Below, piece after piece: positions 48,479 through 57,803 of a stretch of DNA of 64,000 nucleotides (position 1 is the first letter of the stretch; every line of letters begins with the position of its first letter). The notes beneath the pieces were generated by a model. The model was given only the letters and a program-made list of their open reading frames with translations. It made no database searches and was not told the DNA's origin. The stretch spans positions 34,588 to 98,587 of the forward strand of contig NZ_JAMBPR010000032.1 in the NCBI RefSeq assembly GCF_024206475.1, in the 5' to 3' direction. This stretch comes from Paraburkholderia sp. CNPSo 3274. GTDB taxonomy: Bacteria; Pseudomonadota; Gammaproteobacteria; Burkholderiales; Burkholderiaceae. A program made the position numbers and the translations under genes.

Positions 48479-48943
48479 TCAGGGCAGGGGCAGTCCGCCC
48501 TCGGCCTTCACTTCGCGCAGCGACAGCGCCGATTCGACCGAGGTGACACCGGGCAAGCTGCGCAACTGGTCGCGCATGAAGGTGCCGTAGTCGTCGAGAT
48601 CGCGGGCTACCACCTGCAAAATATAGTCCGCCGTACCGGATACGTTGTGGCACGACAGAATGCGCTCGATCGCCAGCACCTCGCGCTCGAAGCGGTCGGC
48701 GAGCGCGCGGTCGTGCACGGCGAAGCGCACCGAGACGAATCCCACCACGCCATAGCCGAGCGCGCGGCGCGAGAGCACGGCCCGGTAACGCGCGATATAG
48801 CCTTCCTGTTCGAGGCGCTTGAGGCGCCGCGCGCACGGCGTTTCGCTCAGGCCCACCGTTTCGGCGAGCCGTGCGTTCGGCATGCGCCCGTCGGTTTGCA
48901 GCGCGCCGAGTATCGCCCGGTCGAGTTTGTCGAGGTCGCTCAT
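48479..48943 (-). CDS. Lrp/AsnC-family regulator
   Basis: Lrp-type regulator of 154 residues: HTH at about 20-45 (RLAETVGLSETPCARRLKRLE) and the RAM/AsnC ligand domain (HNVSGTADYILQVVARDLDDY). It is divergent from the LysE/RhtB exporter at 49080 with 136 bp between, the well-known arrangement in which an Lrp-type sensor of an amino acid turns on its exporter. Confidence 0.92.
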   Translation of the reverse strand: MSDLDKLDRAILGALQTDGRMPNARLAETVGLSETPCARRLKRLEQEGYIARYRAVLSRRALGYGVVGFVSVRFAVHDRALADRFEREVLAIERILSCHNVSGTADYILQVVARDLDDYGTFMRDQLRSLPGVTSVESALSLREVKAEGGLPLP

Positions 48944-49079
48944 GACGGTTGGGGGGATTCTGGTGTGGATTCGGAAATCTTAGCGTATTCCGCCAATCTC
49001 TGCCGTAGGCGGTATGAAAAACGCCAGAAATCGCTCTGCCTGTAGCGGCAAGATAGAGCCTCTTTCACACGAGGCCAAC

Positions 49080-49706
49080 ATGATTTCCGCCCACCTGCTG
49101 TTGATGTTCATCGTCGCCCTGATTATCGTCTGCGCGCTGCCCGGCGCCGACATGGCGCTCGTGATGCAGACCAGCATGAGCCGCGGCACGCGCAGCGGCT
49201 TCGCGGCGGCCTGCGGCCTGGGACTCGCGCGCGCGACGCACGTGACGCTGTCGGCCTGCGGTCTCGCGGCCTTGCTGCGCAACGCGCCGTGGCTTTATGA
49301 AGTCGTGCGCTACGCGGGGGCAGCGTATCTCACCTGGATCGCCGTGCAGATCTTCCGCGCGCCGGCTTTCGCGATGCCCGAGCAGGAGGGCGTGGACATA
49401 GCGCGGCCGCGTCGTGCCGATTTCGCCAAGGGGCTGCTCACGAACCTGCTGAACCCGAAGGCGTTGCTGTTCTGCTCGGTGCTGTTGCCGCAGTTCATCC
49501 GGCCCGAGGCAGGCTCGGTATGGCTGCAGGTGTCCGTGCTGGGCGTGCTGCTGGTTGCCGTATGCGCCCTCTTCGACGTGATCTACGTGCTGGGTGCCGC
49601 GCGCATTGCCGTGTGGCTGCGCCGTCATCCGCTCGCGCAGACGGTCCAGAAGTGGGCGTTTTCGTCCGCATTGATCGGCTTCGCGCTGCGGCTCTCGCTC
49701 GATTGA
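49080..49706 (+). CDS. LysE/RhtB-family amino-acid exporter
   Basis: Inner-membrane exporter of 208 residues with six hydrophobic helices. It opens HLLLMFIVALIIVCALPGADM, has GLGLARATHVTLSACGLAAL, and KGLLTNLLNPKALLFCSVLLPQF, all characteristic of the RhtB/LysE family that secretes lysine, threonine, homoserine or leucine. ATG 49080 has GAGG upstream; an earlier in-frame ATG (49014) does not. Paired with the divergent Lrp regulator. Confidence 0.92.
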   Translation: MISAHLLLMFIVALIIVCALPGADMALVMQTSMSRGTRSGFAAACGLGLARATHVTLSACGLAALLRNAPWLYEVVRYAGAAYLTWIAVQIFRAPAFAMPEQEGVDIARPRRADFAKGLLTNLLNPKALLFCSVLLPQFIRPEAGSVWLQVSVLGVLLVAVCALFDVIYVLGAARIAVWLRRHPLAQTVQKWAFSSALIGFALRLSLD

Positions 49707-49739
49707 CGCCGCTGCTGGGAATGACGGTTGCGAGAAGGC

Positions 49740-49770
49740 GTGCGGCGCGCAAGGCGCCGCACGTTTTTTT
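49740..49770 (+). terminator. Terminator after the exporter gene
   Basis: GTGCGGCGC (49740-49748), loop GCAAG, GCGCCGCAC (49754-49762), then GTTTTTTT. Perfect 9-bp stem. Confidence 0.9.
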
Positions 49771-49794
49771 GTTGCTCGCGTTTAGAGGCTCGCG

Positions 49795-50301
49795 TTAGCG
49801 CGCGCCCAGGTAGTCGAGCTTGCCCAGTTCCACGCCGTTGTGACGCAAGATGTCGTACGCCGTGGTGACATGGAAGAAGAAGTTGGGCAGTACGAAGCCC
49901 AGCAGATAGCTCTGGCCCGTGAACTCGATCGGGCCGCTGCGCATCTTGAGCGTAATGCTGCGCGCTTCCGTGCCGTCGATCTGCTCCGGCTTGAACGCGT
50001 TCAGATAGTCGATGGTCTTCTGGATACGGGCGTGCAACTCGTCGAAGGTGACCTCGACGTCCTCGAATTTCGGGGCCTCCACACCGGCGAGGCGCGCGGC
50101 GCAGCCCTTTGCGGTGTCGGTAGCGATGTGGATCTGACGCAGGAGCGGCAGCATGTCGGGGAAGAGCCGCGCGCCCGTCAGCGCGGAGGGGTCGATCTGC
50201 TTTTCCGCCGCGTGCGCCTGCGCCTTGCCGATGATGTTTTGCAGATTGGTGAGGCCGCGCACTAGCACGGGCACCGATGCTTGATACATGGAAATGGACA
50301 T
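49795..50301 (-). CDS. DUF1993 family protein
   Basis: Soluble helical protein of 168 residues. The opening SISMYQASVPVLVRGLTNLQNIIGKA and the FLPNFFFHVTTAYDILRHNGVELGKLDYLG-type end (LPNFFFHVTTAYDILRHNGV) match DUF1993, which resembles the DinB/four-helix bundle families. Function unknown. Start ATG 50301 (longer frame upstream would code an untypical hydrophobic stretch). Confidence 0.85.
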   Translation of the reverse strand: MSISMYQASVPVLVRGLTNLQNIIGKAQAHAAEKQIDPSALTGARLFPDMLPLLRQIHIATDTAKGCAARLAGVEAPKFEDVEVTFDELHARIQKTIDYLNAFKPEQIDGTEARSITLKMRSGPIEFTGQSYLLGFVLPNFFFHVTTAYDILRHNGVELGKLDYLGAR

Positions 50302-50652
50302 GGGGTTTCCTCGTTTCTTCGAATGCGCGCGATGCGCTCCGCTTTGGAGCTGACCGGGCGGCCCATTATGCGCTATCGCGTCGCGCGCTGCCATCGGCCA
50401 AATGGCCAGCACGAGCGCAACGGCCAGGCATCTCGCCGGGTGCATAAATTACCTGGGATTACAGAGCAAAAATTCCTTGTGAAACCTTGTGGTTGCGAGC
50501 GCTTGCGGTGTGGGAGTCTGGGCCGGCGCGCGATGTGCGAAACAGCGTGCCTGCAGGCCGATGTGCGCAATTGCCCCGACAAAATTTGATTGTGGTCTAA
50601 TAACCCGGCACCAACCATCCACTCCGCATCGTGCTGCACGATGCGCTCAACC
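50302..50652. other. Intergenic region DUF1993 / secreted protein
   Basis: About 350 bp between divergent genes. A possible -10 TCTAATAA lies at about 50595-50602 ahead of the secreted-protein gene. Nothing else supported; longer frames here lack ribosome sites or domains. Confidence 0.4.
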
Positions 50653-51249
50653 ATGAACGCAGAAAGGGCAGCAATACGCCGCATCGCGCGCCGCATGGCA
50701 GAAGGCATTGTTTGTCGCACTGGCGCGCCCCGGTGGCGCGCGCGAATATTGCGCGTTTCGCTGCTGGTGCTCGCTACAGGCAGCGCGGCGCAGGCCGCAT
50801 TCGCGCAAGATCCACGGCTTCTCGATACGCGTGTCACGCAGGAGTCGGTGACGGACACGATCTGCCGACCGGGCTACGCCGACACCGTGGCGCCGCCGTT
50901 CGACCAGACCATGGCGCTAAAGGACCGTATGCTCGCGGCGCGGGGCATCGACGCCGACGAAGGCGTGGGTTACGCGCTCGACCGGCATGTGCCGATCGTA
51001 CTCGGCGGGTCGCCGGACGCTACGGCCAACTTCGACCTTATTCCGTGGGGCGGCCACGCCGGCGAGCGCCGCAAGTCGCTGCTCACGGTGCGCCTGAAGC
51101 GCTGCGTGTGCGCGGGGCGCATGACGCTAGCCCAGGCGCAGGCCGCGATCACCGGCAACTGGGTGCACCAATACGATCGCCTTACCCGCATGGACTGCGG
51201 CGGGTCGGCCGAGGAGACGACCTCGGCAAGCCGTGACGACGGGTCCTGA
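50653..51249 (+). CDS. Secreted HNH-like protein
   Basis: Protein of about 198 residues from ATG 50653 (ATG 50641 or 50590 are also in frame). Basic N-terminus, then a hydrophobic segment (VSLLVLATGSAAQAAFA) fitting a signal peptide. The mature part contains LDRHVPIVLGGSPDATANFDLIPW, resembling the DHxxPxxxGG-N-NL core of HNH/ββα-metal nucleases, and RRKSLLTVRLKRCVCAGR with two cysteines that could form a disulfide. Family seen in many proteobacteria as a secreted hypothetical; nuclease activity is an inference. Confidence 0.7.
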   Translation: MNAERAAIRRIARRMAEGIVCRTGAPRWRARILRVSLLVLATGSAAQAAFAQDPRLLDTRVTQESVTDTICRPGYADTVAPPFDQTMALKDRMLAARGIDADEGVGYALDRHVPIVLGGSPDATANFDLIPWGGHAGERRKSLLTVRLKRCVCAGRMTLAQAQAAITGNWVHQYDRLTRMDCGGSAEETTSASRDDGS

Positions 51250-51433
51250 AGCGCCGTTTCGCGCGCACCTTTCCTTCCTCGGGCACGCTGATTGCGGACT
51301 GGATCGGGCATGCGCACTGGGCAATCAGGCGGCATTCGTTCGTTTAGCAATCTGCCGCCAGACAATATGCCGCAGCGCGCCGCTCAGCAAATGCGACTAT
51401 GCTGATATTCATCAACAAAAGGGAGTCACAACA

Positions 51434-51565
51434 ATGCTTGCGTCCAGCCTTTTACTGCTTGGCGTCGCTGCCGTGCTCGGCCAGGTGGCGTGGACCCGTG
51501 CTCGCGATCGCGCGAGCCTGCAGCCCGTGCGCGTACGCGCGTCGCAACCCCGCCGGTTCCGCTGA
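51434..51565 (+). CDS. Small membrane protein, 43 aa
   Basis: Frame of 43 residues with one hydrophobic N-terminal helix (LASSLLLLGVAAVLGQVAW) and a basic tail. GGGAGT precedes the ATG at 51434. The ribosome site and the sharply divided hydrophobic/basic layout support it; nothing else is known. Confidence 0.5.
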   Translation: MLASSLLLLGVAAVLGQVAWTRARDRASLQPVRVRASQPRRFR

Positions 51566-51607
51566 ACGCTGTACGTCGAGTCCGAATACCCCGCGAGGTA
51601 GGCCGTC

Positions 51608-51877
51608 ATGCACCTGACTGTCTGGAATGTTCCCGAAACCTGCAGCGAGCAGGATGTGCGCAGCTTTTTCGAGCGCGAACTCGGCAAGTACGCCAAGGGC
51701 ATTACCGTTTATGACGCGGGCACGCCCAACGCGCACGCGGACCTCGAACTCGATTCCGAAGTGCCCTACGTGGCCGATGCCGTGGCGCGCGAACTTCAGT
51801 CCCGCCGCCTCGCGGGCGTCGCGCTGAGGGTGAGTGCGACGCCGTTCGAAGACGAGGATCCGCCGCAACGTAACTGA
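51608..51877 (+). CDS. Small RRM-like protein, 89 aa
   Basis: Protein of 89 residues. The opening HLTVWNVPETCSEQDVRSFFEREL and the later ADAVARELQSRRLAGVALRVSA resemble the beta1-alpha1 and alpha2-beta4 parts of an RNA-recognition motif, although RNP1 is not clear (the middle reads GITVYDAGTPNAHADLEL). RNA-binding is an inference. It ends 17 bp from the convergent nadE gene. Confidence 0.65.
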   Translation: MHLTVWNVPETCSEQDVRSFFERELGKYAKGITVYDAGTPNAHADLELDSEVPYVADAVARELQSRRLAGVALRVSATPFEDEDPPQRN

Positions 51878-51894
51878 GCCGTTCGCGCCGCGCT

Positions 51895-52773
51895 TTAGGG
51901 GCCGTCGTCGGTGGTGTCGTGCGGTGTATAGGGCAGCGCTCGCTTGTGGCGCGTCGCCTCGTAAAAGCGAAAGATCGTCTCGTACGCGCGTTCGGTCACC
52001 GGATTGCCTTCCAGAAAGTCGTCGATCTCGTCATAGCCGATTCCGTAGGCGTCCTCGTCAGGATGCAGCGGGCGCAACGTTTCCAGATCCGCAGTGGGCG
52101 TTTTCTCCACCAGCGTGGCCGGAGCGCCCAGCGCCCGCGCAAGCGCGCGCACGCGCCGCTTGTTCAGGCCCGCGAGCGGCAGCACGTCGGCGCCGCCGTC
52201 GCCGAACTTCGTGAAAAAGCCCATTAGTGATTCCGCCGCGTGATCCGTGCCGATCACAAGTCCCGCTCGCGCACCGGCCACCGCGTACTGCGCGATCATC
52301 CGCTCGCGCGCCTTGATGTTGCCGTGAACCTTGTCCTGCGCGCTCTCGTCGGCGAACGCGAGCCCGCTCGCCGTGAGCGAGGCGAGCATCGCGTCGGCGG
52401 CGGGGCGCATGTCGACGGTCACGGTTTCGTCCGCGGCGATGAAGGCGAGCGCGGCTGCGGCGTCCGCTTCGTCGCGCTGGGTGCCGTAGGGCAGTCGCAT
52501 CGCGATGAAGCGTGCCGCCGTCTGGCCCTGCGCGCGCAGGCTTTCCACGCTCAGTTGCGCAAGGCGGCCGGCCGTCGCGGAGTCGATGCCGCCGCTGATG
52601 CCCAGCACGAGCGTCTGCAGCCCGCTCGCCTGGAGACACTGCCCGAGAAACCGCATGCGGTGCTCGATTTCGGCTTGTGCGTCGAAACGCCCGGCGACGT
52701 TCAGTTCGGCGATGATGCGTTGCTGGCGGGCGAGGCGGTCGGCTTTGGGGTTGGCGTCCGATTTGGCGGGCAT
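51895..52773 (-). CDS. nadE: NAD synthetase (ammonia-dependent)
   Basis: NAD+ synthase of 292 residues that amidates deamido-NAD with ammonia and ATP, the last step of NAD synthesis. P-loop SGGIDSATAGRLA, then MRLPYGTQRDEADA and IGTDHAAESLMGFFTKFGDGG (deamido-NAD site) and PTADLETLRPLHPDEDAYG. No glutaminase domain is present, so this is the E. coli-type NadE. Start ATG 52773. Confidence 0.95.
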   Translation of the reverse strand: MPAKSDANPKADRLARQQRIIAELNVAGRFDAQAEIEHRMRFLGQCLQASGLQTLVLGISGGIDSATAGRLAQLSVESLRAQGQTAARFIAMRLPYGTQRDEADAAAALAFIAADETVTVDMRPAADAMLASLTASGLAFADESAQDKVHGNIKARERMIAQYAVAGARAGLVIGTDHAAESLMGFFTKFGDGGADVLPLAGLNKRRVRALARALGAPATLVEKTPTADLETLRPLHPDEDAYGIGYDEIDDFLEGNPVTERAYETIFRFYEATRHKRALPYTPHDTTDDGP

Positions 52774-52929
52774 GGGCGGTTCCTCAATTTGGCTGCGCAC
52801 GCGACATATGCGCGCAGTCCGCGTTGTCTGGTCTAATGTCGGGCGGTCGTGGCGCTGTCAGAGACGCCGCACGTCACGGCGCCCGACGTATCCGACTTCA
52901 GACAAGACGCACAATCGGCCGGACTCACG

Positions 52930-54123
52930 ATGAACGACAATTTTTCGCGGCGCATGGGCGCTCGCGTACGCGGTGGCGTCCGGCGCGGCGCCCCGAACCC
53001 TCCCCATCATAGAACGCGGTGTTTGGGCGCGCCGGCGCGCCGCGCGATGGCGGCCGCACTCTGCACCTGGTTTTACGCTTCGTGGGCGGCAAGCGCGGCT
53101 TACGCCTCCGACGCCGCGACGGCTTCCAGTGCGCACGTTGCCTCGGGCGCATCGGCCGCTCGGCCGGTTGCCAAAGCGGCTTCCGCTGCCTCCGTGCCCG
53201 CGCCTGCGTCGGCGGCGTCAGGCGCTTCGAGTGCGTCTGCCGCTTCGTCGGCTCAGTCGCCTTCCGCGGCCTCCGCCGCGTTGGCCGCCTCCGCGCCTCC
53301 CGCGCTCGTGCTGCCCATTCACCGGATGCTCACGCCAGCGGAGGCCGCCGAGGAAACCCGCGGCGCGCTCGAAATGCGCAAGCGCTTCGCGCGCGACGTC
53401 AACCGGCGCCTGCATGTGCCGCTGGCCGACCAGCGTGCCTACGGCCAGCGCCTGCAGGCTGCGCTCGAAGAGAAGAACCTCGGCGCGCTGGCGGGCGAGT
53501 TCGTCATTCTCGTCGATCGCAGCGCGAATGTGCAGGCACTCTTGATCTACTTCCGGGCCATGCCTGACGAGACGTGGCTCATGATTGGCGCGTCGCCAGT
53601 CGCGACGGGACGCCCCGGCGAGTTCGACCACTTCCTCACGCCGCTCGGCGTGTTCGAGCACACGCCGCTGAACATGGATTTCCGCGCGGAAGGCACCATG
53701 AACCAGAACAACATACGCGGCTATGGGCGGCGCGACATGCGCATCTACGACCTCGGCTGGGTGGACGGCGAACGCGGCTGGGGCAAGGGCGGCTATTCGC
53801 AGATGCGCTTCCAGATGCACGCCACCGATCCTGACCGGCTGGAGCCGCTGCTCGGCATCCGCCACTCGAAGGGCTGCGTGCGGATTCCAGCGACGCTCAA
53901 CGCGTTCATCGATCACTACGGCATCATCGACGCCGAATACCAGGCGCTGGTCGACGCGGGCAAGTCGCTGTGGGTCCTCCACTCGGACCGCGAGATCACG
54001 CCGTGGGCGGGACGCTTCATCGTCGTGGTCGATTCGGAGCGCAAGACGCGCCCGGCGTGGTCGCCCGCACCCGGCGGCAAGGCGCGCGCGAAGGTGCCGG
54101 CCGGCGCCGACACCGCTGACTGA
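52930..54123 (+). CDS. L,D-transpeptidase (YkuD) with Ala/Ser linker
   Basis: Envelope enzyme of about 397 residues from ATG 52930 (ATG 52849 also in frame). It has a signal-like hydrophobic segment (AAALCTWFYASWAASAAYA), then about 70 residues of Ala/Ser/Pro, very low-complexity linker. The catalytic domain at about 165-370 ends in HSKGCVRIP, the YkuD active-site Cys with its His upstream. Builds 3-3 or protein crosslinks in peptidoglycan. The linker length suggests it spans part of the periplasm. Confidence 0.88.
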   Translation: MNDNFSRRMGARVRGGVRRGAPNPPHHRTRCLGAPARRAMAAALCTWFYASWAASAAYASDAATASSAHVASGASAARPVAKAASAASVPAPASAASGASSASAASSAQSPSAASAALAASAPPALVLPIHRMLTPAEAAEETRGALEMRKRFARDVNRRLHVPLADQRAYGQRLQAALEEKNLGALAGEFVILVDRSANVQALLIYFRAMPDETWLMIGASPVATGRPGEFDHFLTPLGVFEHTPLNMDFRAEGTMNQNNIRGYGRRDMRIYDLGWVDGERGWGKGGYSQMRFQMHATDPDRLEPLLGIRHSKGCVRIPATLNAFIDHYGIIDAEYQALVDAGKSLWVLHSDREITPWAGRFIVVVDSERKTRPAWSPAPGGKARAKVPAGADTAD

Positions 54124-54164
54124 GCGCGCGATCCGGCGAGGGCGCGCCAGCGGATGTGCAGGCG

Positions 54165-55079
54165 CTACGCGCGCCGCGCGAGCAGCACGCCCGCGAGCGC
54201 GACGCCGAAACCCGCCGTCTGGATGGGCGTGAGCGTTTCGCCGAACAGCAGCCAGCTTTCGAGCGCCGCGAGCGGCGGCGCGAGAAAGAGCAGCGCCGTG
54301 GCGCGGGCGGCGTCGCCGTGGCGCACCATCCACACGAGCAGCGTCACGCCCACGCCAGAGAGCATCGCAATGCCCCACGCCAGCGAGAACCATAGGGTCG
54401 GTGTGGCGATCCAGCGCGTCTCGCCGAGCACGAGCGCGAGCACGGCGGCGACGATGGCCGCGCCCAGGTTCTGCACGGCGCTCGCGCTGCGAATGTCGGC
54501 TTGCGCGAGCGAAGTCTTCTGGTACAGCGTGCCCGCCGTGATCGATCCGACCGACACCACCGCGACCACCACCACGAGCAGCGGATTCGCGTGAGCGTGC
54601 GTGTGTGGGGTAGCGGCAGCGGCGTCGGCGATGTTGCCGCCGGCGGCGTGCATGGCGGCGTACAACTTCGGGCTCAGCACGAGCACGACGCCGGCGAGGC
54701 CGAGCGACATGCCCGACCAGCGCCGCGGCGGCAGGCGCTCGCCGAACATGCGTGCCGCGACGGCGGCCGTCAGGAGCGGCTGGAGCGCGCCGAGGAGCGC
54801 CATTACGCCCGCACTCAAGCCTTGCGCGACCGCCCAGTAGCCCGCACCCAGATAGACGCCCTGCAGGAGCGCGCCAGCGAAGAGATGCTTGCCGATTTCA
54901 CGTCCGCGCGGCCAGGGCGCGCGCATCGCCAGCGCAACGATCGTGAACAGCGCCGCCGTGCCCGCGAAGCGCGCCAGCAGGAACAGGTTGGGATCGGCGT
55001 AGGGCGCAATGGCGCGCGCGACGACGAAACCCGTCGACCACAGGACGACGAACAGGGTGGGTGCGAAAGTGGCGAGCAT
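54165..55079 (-). CDS. EamA/DMT-family permease
   Basis: Ten-helix drug/metabolite transporter of 304 residues with two EamA repeats; GTAALFTIVALAMR and GALQPLLTAAVAARMFGERLP-type segments in repeat 1 and the matching PLAALESWLLFGETLTP in repeat 2. A His-rich loop (TPHTHAHANP) between repeats could bind a metal. Substrate unknown. Start ATG 55079. Convergent with the YkuD gene. Confidence 0.9.
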   Translation of the reverse strand: MLATFAPTLFVVLWSTGFVVARAIAPYADPNLFLLARFAGTAALFTIVALAMRAPWPRGREIGKHLFAGALLQGVYLGAGYWAVAQGLSAGVMALLGALQPLLTAAVAARMFGERLPPRRWSGMSLGLAGVVLVLSPKLYAAMHAAGGNIADAAAATPHTHAHANPLLVVVVAVVSVGSITAGTLYQKTSLAQADIRSASAVQNLGAAIVAAVLALVLGETRWIATPTLWFSLAWGIAMLSGVGVTLLVWMVRHGDAARATALLFLAPPLAALESWLLFGETLTPIQTAGFGVALAGVLLARRA

Positions 55080-55282
55080 CGATGTCGAAGAGGGCGCGCG
55101 CTGACGCTGCGCCCGGAGAAACACGAAAGGCTCGGAGTATCGCGCGACATGCAGGTTGCGGTCTTGTTCTGGACTGCACTGGTCCGGACGTGTGCCGCTC
55201 GATGATTGGAACGCAACTAACCGCCCGGCCCGTGCCGCGGCGGCCAATGCAAACATTACCTGGCCGGAAACGCTAGCCGCGG

Positions 55283-56857
55283 CTAGCTTCCAAACAACAC
55301 CGCCGTTACGCCGATCAAGCCGCCGCAGACCGCACAGGCGAGCAGCAGCGCGCGCGTGCGCCGATGCTCGCGGCGCCAGGCATCGAGCAACGCGGCCTGC
55401 TGCGCGGCCGGTCCCGCAGCGGGACCGTGTTCGCCCTTCGCGTGGTGCTCAAGGAAACGGAACACCATCTGCGGCACGCGCGGCGCGATTTGTGCGAGGT
55501 GCGGCAACTCCTGCGAGAGTCGCCGGATCCAGCCGTGGTGGCCGAGATCTTGCCGCGCGATGTCGGCGAGCGTGTGCCGCGCGATGCCCCACGCATCGAC
55601 GCCCGGATGAATCGAGCGGGCCAGCTGCTCGGCCTGGCCGAACGCGCGCTGCGCCGCCACGAGGCGCGGCGAGACCTCGCCTCCGAACGGCTGCACCGAA
55701 TGCAGCAGATGATGGAACAGCGCCCCCGCGCTGCGCTGGTCGGTGTCGCTCGCGAAATGCGCTTCGCTGCGCGTGCGCAATTCGGCCTCGATCTGTTCGG
55801 TGCGTGCATGAGAGGGCACATGACCCGCCACGTGATGCAGCGTGGCGAGCCGGCCGTAGTCCTGTTCGAACAACGCGGTCGCACCGTGCACGAAGAATTC
55901 GCGTTCAGGCGAAGAAAGGCTCGTCATCAGTGCCGCGCCCGCGAGCACGAGTCGGCCGCGCGTCTGCGGCTCGACGCTCACCGCGACTCGGCTGGCGTCG
56001 AGCGCCGCATGGAAGAAACCGTGCTCGAACGCCTGGCGCGTGACCACTTCGATCAGATGCGCAGCCACCTGCGTGACGTTGATGCGATGCTCGGCAAGCC
56101 CGGCGATATCGGTCGCGCGCACGGTGTCGATGTGCTGCACCGCGATCGTCTGAGGGGTGCAGAGGTCCCAGATCACGTCAGGCACGACGATACGCGGGTC
56201 GTCGCCAAGCTGATGGCCGCTCTGGCTCAGGTTCGCGGCTTGGGCGCGCAGGTCGAAGCGGCGGTGCAGATCGTCTCGCAGCGCCTGCGCGAGCGCGTGC
56301 AGCTGCAGCTTGCGCGCGGCGCGCGAAAAGCGCTCTATCGAGCGGGCCACGGCGCACAGGAGCGCGGCGTCGTCGTCGACTTCCTGGACCTGTTTTGCGC
56401 GCAGCACGCGCAGCGTGATCGTCTGGTGGCCGTTCACCGGCAGCGCGAGCCGCGCGAGGTGCGTCTGCTCGCACCAGCCGTTATGGGCAGGCGTCGGGGC
56501 GATCCACGTGAACACCGTTTCGGGCGGCTTGCCGAGCGCGGCGCGCAGCGTAGTGTCGAGTGCCTCGCCCGCGAGGGGTTCTTCGAAATGCTCGATGGCG
56601 TCGATCGCGTCGTGCAAGGTCGCGCCCGCGAGTTCGGGGCGGGTGGCGAGCGTTTGCGCGAAGGCCGCGGCGAGCGGTGCGAGACGCGGCAGCGAACCAT
56701 GAAGGCGCGAGGCGAGACGCGGGTCGCCATGCAGGTTCGAGGCGAGCGTGAGGAACCAGTGCAGCTTGTGATGCTCGGGTGCTGCGAGCCAGATCAGCCT
56801 GAAGCCATAACGCAGTGCACAAAACAGCAGACGCAATTGACGAAGTCGTGAACGCAT
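55283..56857 (-). CDS. UbiB/ABC1-like pseudokinase
   Basis: Protein of 524 residues that aligns along its full length with UbiB-type atypical kinases (ubiquinone synthesis), including the two C-terminal membrane-like segments (LLACAVCGGLIGVTAVLF). Catalytic residues are lost: the KxGQ motif reads AFAQ, the ATP-binding Lys of VIKVIRP is Arg (LRVLR), HADMHPGN reads HAALDASR and the DFG/DCG region reads LAG. Other parts (TLATRPEL, YGRLATLH, the WGIARHTL segment) keep UbiB spacing. So probably a pseudokinase paralogue with a lipid-binding or regulatory role, not the active UbiB. Start ATG 56857. Confidence 0.85.
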   Translation of the reverse strand: MRSRLRQLRLLFCALRYGFRLIWLAAPEHHKLHWFLTLASNLHGDPRLASRLHGSLPRLAPLAAAFAQTLATRPELAGATLHDAIDAIEHFEEPLAGEALDTTLRAALGKPPETVFTWIAPTPAHNGWCEQTHLARLALPVNGHQTITLRVLRAKQVQEVDDDAALLCAVARSIERFSRAARKLQLHALAQALRDDLHRRFDLRAQAANLSQSGHQLGDDPRIVVPDVIWDLCTPQTIAVQHIDTVRATDIAGLAEHRINVTQVAAHLIEVVTRQAFEHGFFHAALDASRVAVSVEPQTRGRLVLAGAALMTSLSSPEREFFVHGATALFEQDYGRLATLHHVAGHVPSHARTEQIEAELRTRSEAHFASDTDQRSAGALFHHLLHSVQPFGGEVSPRLVAAQRAFGQAEQLARSIHPGVDAWGIARHTLADIARQDLGHHGWIRRLSQELPHLAQIAPRVPQMVFRFLEHHAKGEHGPAAGPAAQQAALLDAWRREHRRTRALLLACAVCGGLIGVTAVLFGS

Positions 56858-57047
56858 GAATTCCAATGATCGGCAAAGCCAGCGTCGCGTGAGCGCGCGG
56901 TCCTTACGAGATTAGCAGGGATGGGCACGCGATGGCAGGGCAGGCTCGTTCTGCGCATGCGTAATACAATACGGCGGCTTTTCCGGATTCACGTCGGATT
57001 CACTTCACTCCCCGCGTTTTTTCCACGCACGACCCGCGCCCACCGAG

Positions 57048-57803
57048 ATGCTCGCAGAACAACGTCACCAATACATCCTCTCGCAAGTGAACCGGACGGG
57101 CGCGCTTTCCGTGGCGGATCTCGTGCGCGAACTGCGCGTCTCGCGCGAGACGATCCGGCGCGACCTCAATACGCTCGCGGAGCGCGGGCTGCTCGTCACG
57201 ACCCACGGCGGCGCGCTCTCGAGCGACCGCCGCGAGCCCGATCTCGACGTGCGCGAAGCCGCCAACGCGAGCGCCAAGCGCGCGATCGGCGAACGCGCGG
57301 CGGAGTTCGTGCCCGACGGCGCCTCGGTCATCATCGATTCCGGCAGCACCACGCATGCGCTCGCGCGCGCGCTCACCGACCGCCATCGGCTCACGGTCTA
57401 TACGAACGACTGGCGCATCGCGCTGTTGCTCGGCCGCCGCAATGAGAACCGCGTCACGCTGCTGGGCGGCGAGCTGTCCGACCACGAGGAAGCGACCTTC
57501 GGCCTCGACACCGTGCAGCAGCTCGCCCAGTACCACGCCGATTTCGCATTCGTCGGCGCGGGCGGCATCACCGCCGACGGCTGGCTCACCGACTACTCGC
57601 GCATGGTCGCCGAGGTGCGCAGCCGCATGCTCGCCGCCACGGCCTGCGCGATCGTCGTCGCCGACCATTCGAAGTTTGGGCGCGTCACGCCCGTGCGCAT
57701 CAACGGCTTCGAGCAGGCGCGCTACGTCATCACCGAGCTTGCGCCTGAAAAGAGCGTCGCGCGTGCCATCGCGGCGCGCGGGCCCGAACTCGTCATCGCC
57801 TGA
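57048..57803 (+). CDS. DeoR/GlpR-family regulator
   Basis: DeoR-type repressor of 251 residues. HTH at about 18-40 (LSVADLVRELRVSRETIRRD), then THGGALS and the C-terminal sugar-phosphate-sensing domain (DSGSTTHALARAL; FVGAGGITADGWLTDY). The effector is usually a phosphorylated sugar or polyol. It stands alone just upstream of the phosphonate uptake operon on the same strand, with a 431-bp gap, so any link to AEP is not shown. A -10 TACAAT lies at 56965-56970. Confidence 0.92.
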   Translation: MLAEQRHQYILSQVNRTGALSVADLVRELRVSRETIRRDLNTLAERGLLVTTHGGALSSDRREPDLDVREAANASAKRAIGERAAEFVPDGASVIIDSGSTTHALARALTDRHRLTVYTNDWRIALLLGRRNENRVTLLGGELSDHEEATFGLDTVQQLAQYHADFAFVGAGGITADGWLTDYSRMVAEVRSRMLAATACAIVVADHSKFGRVTPVRINGFEQARYVITELAPEKSVARAIAARGPELVIA

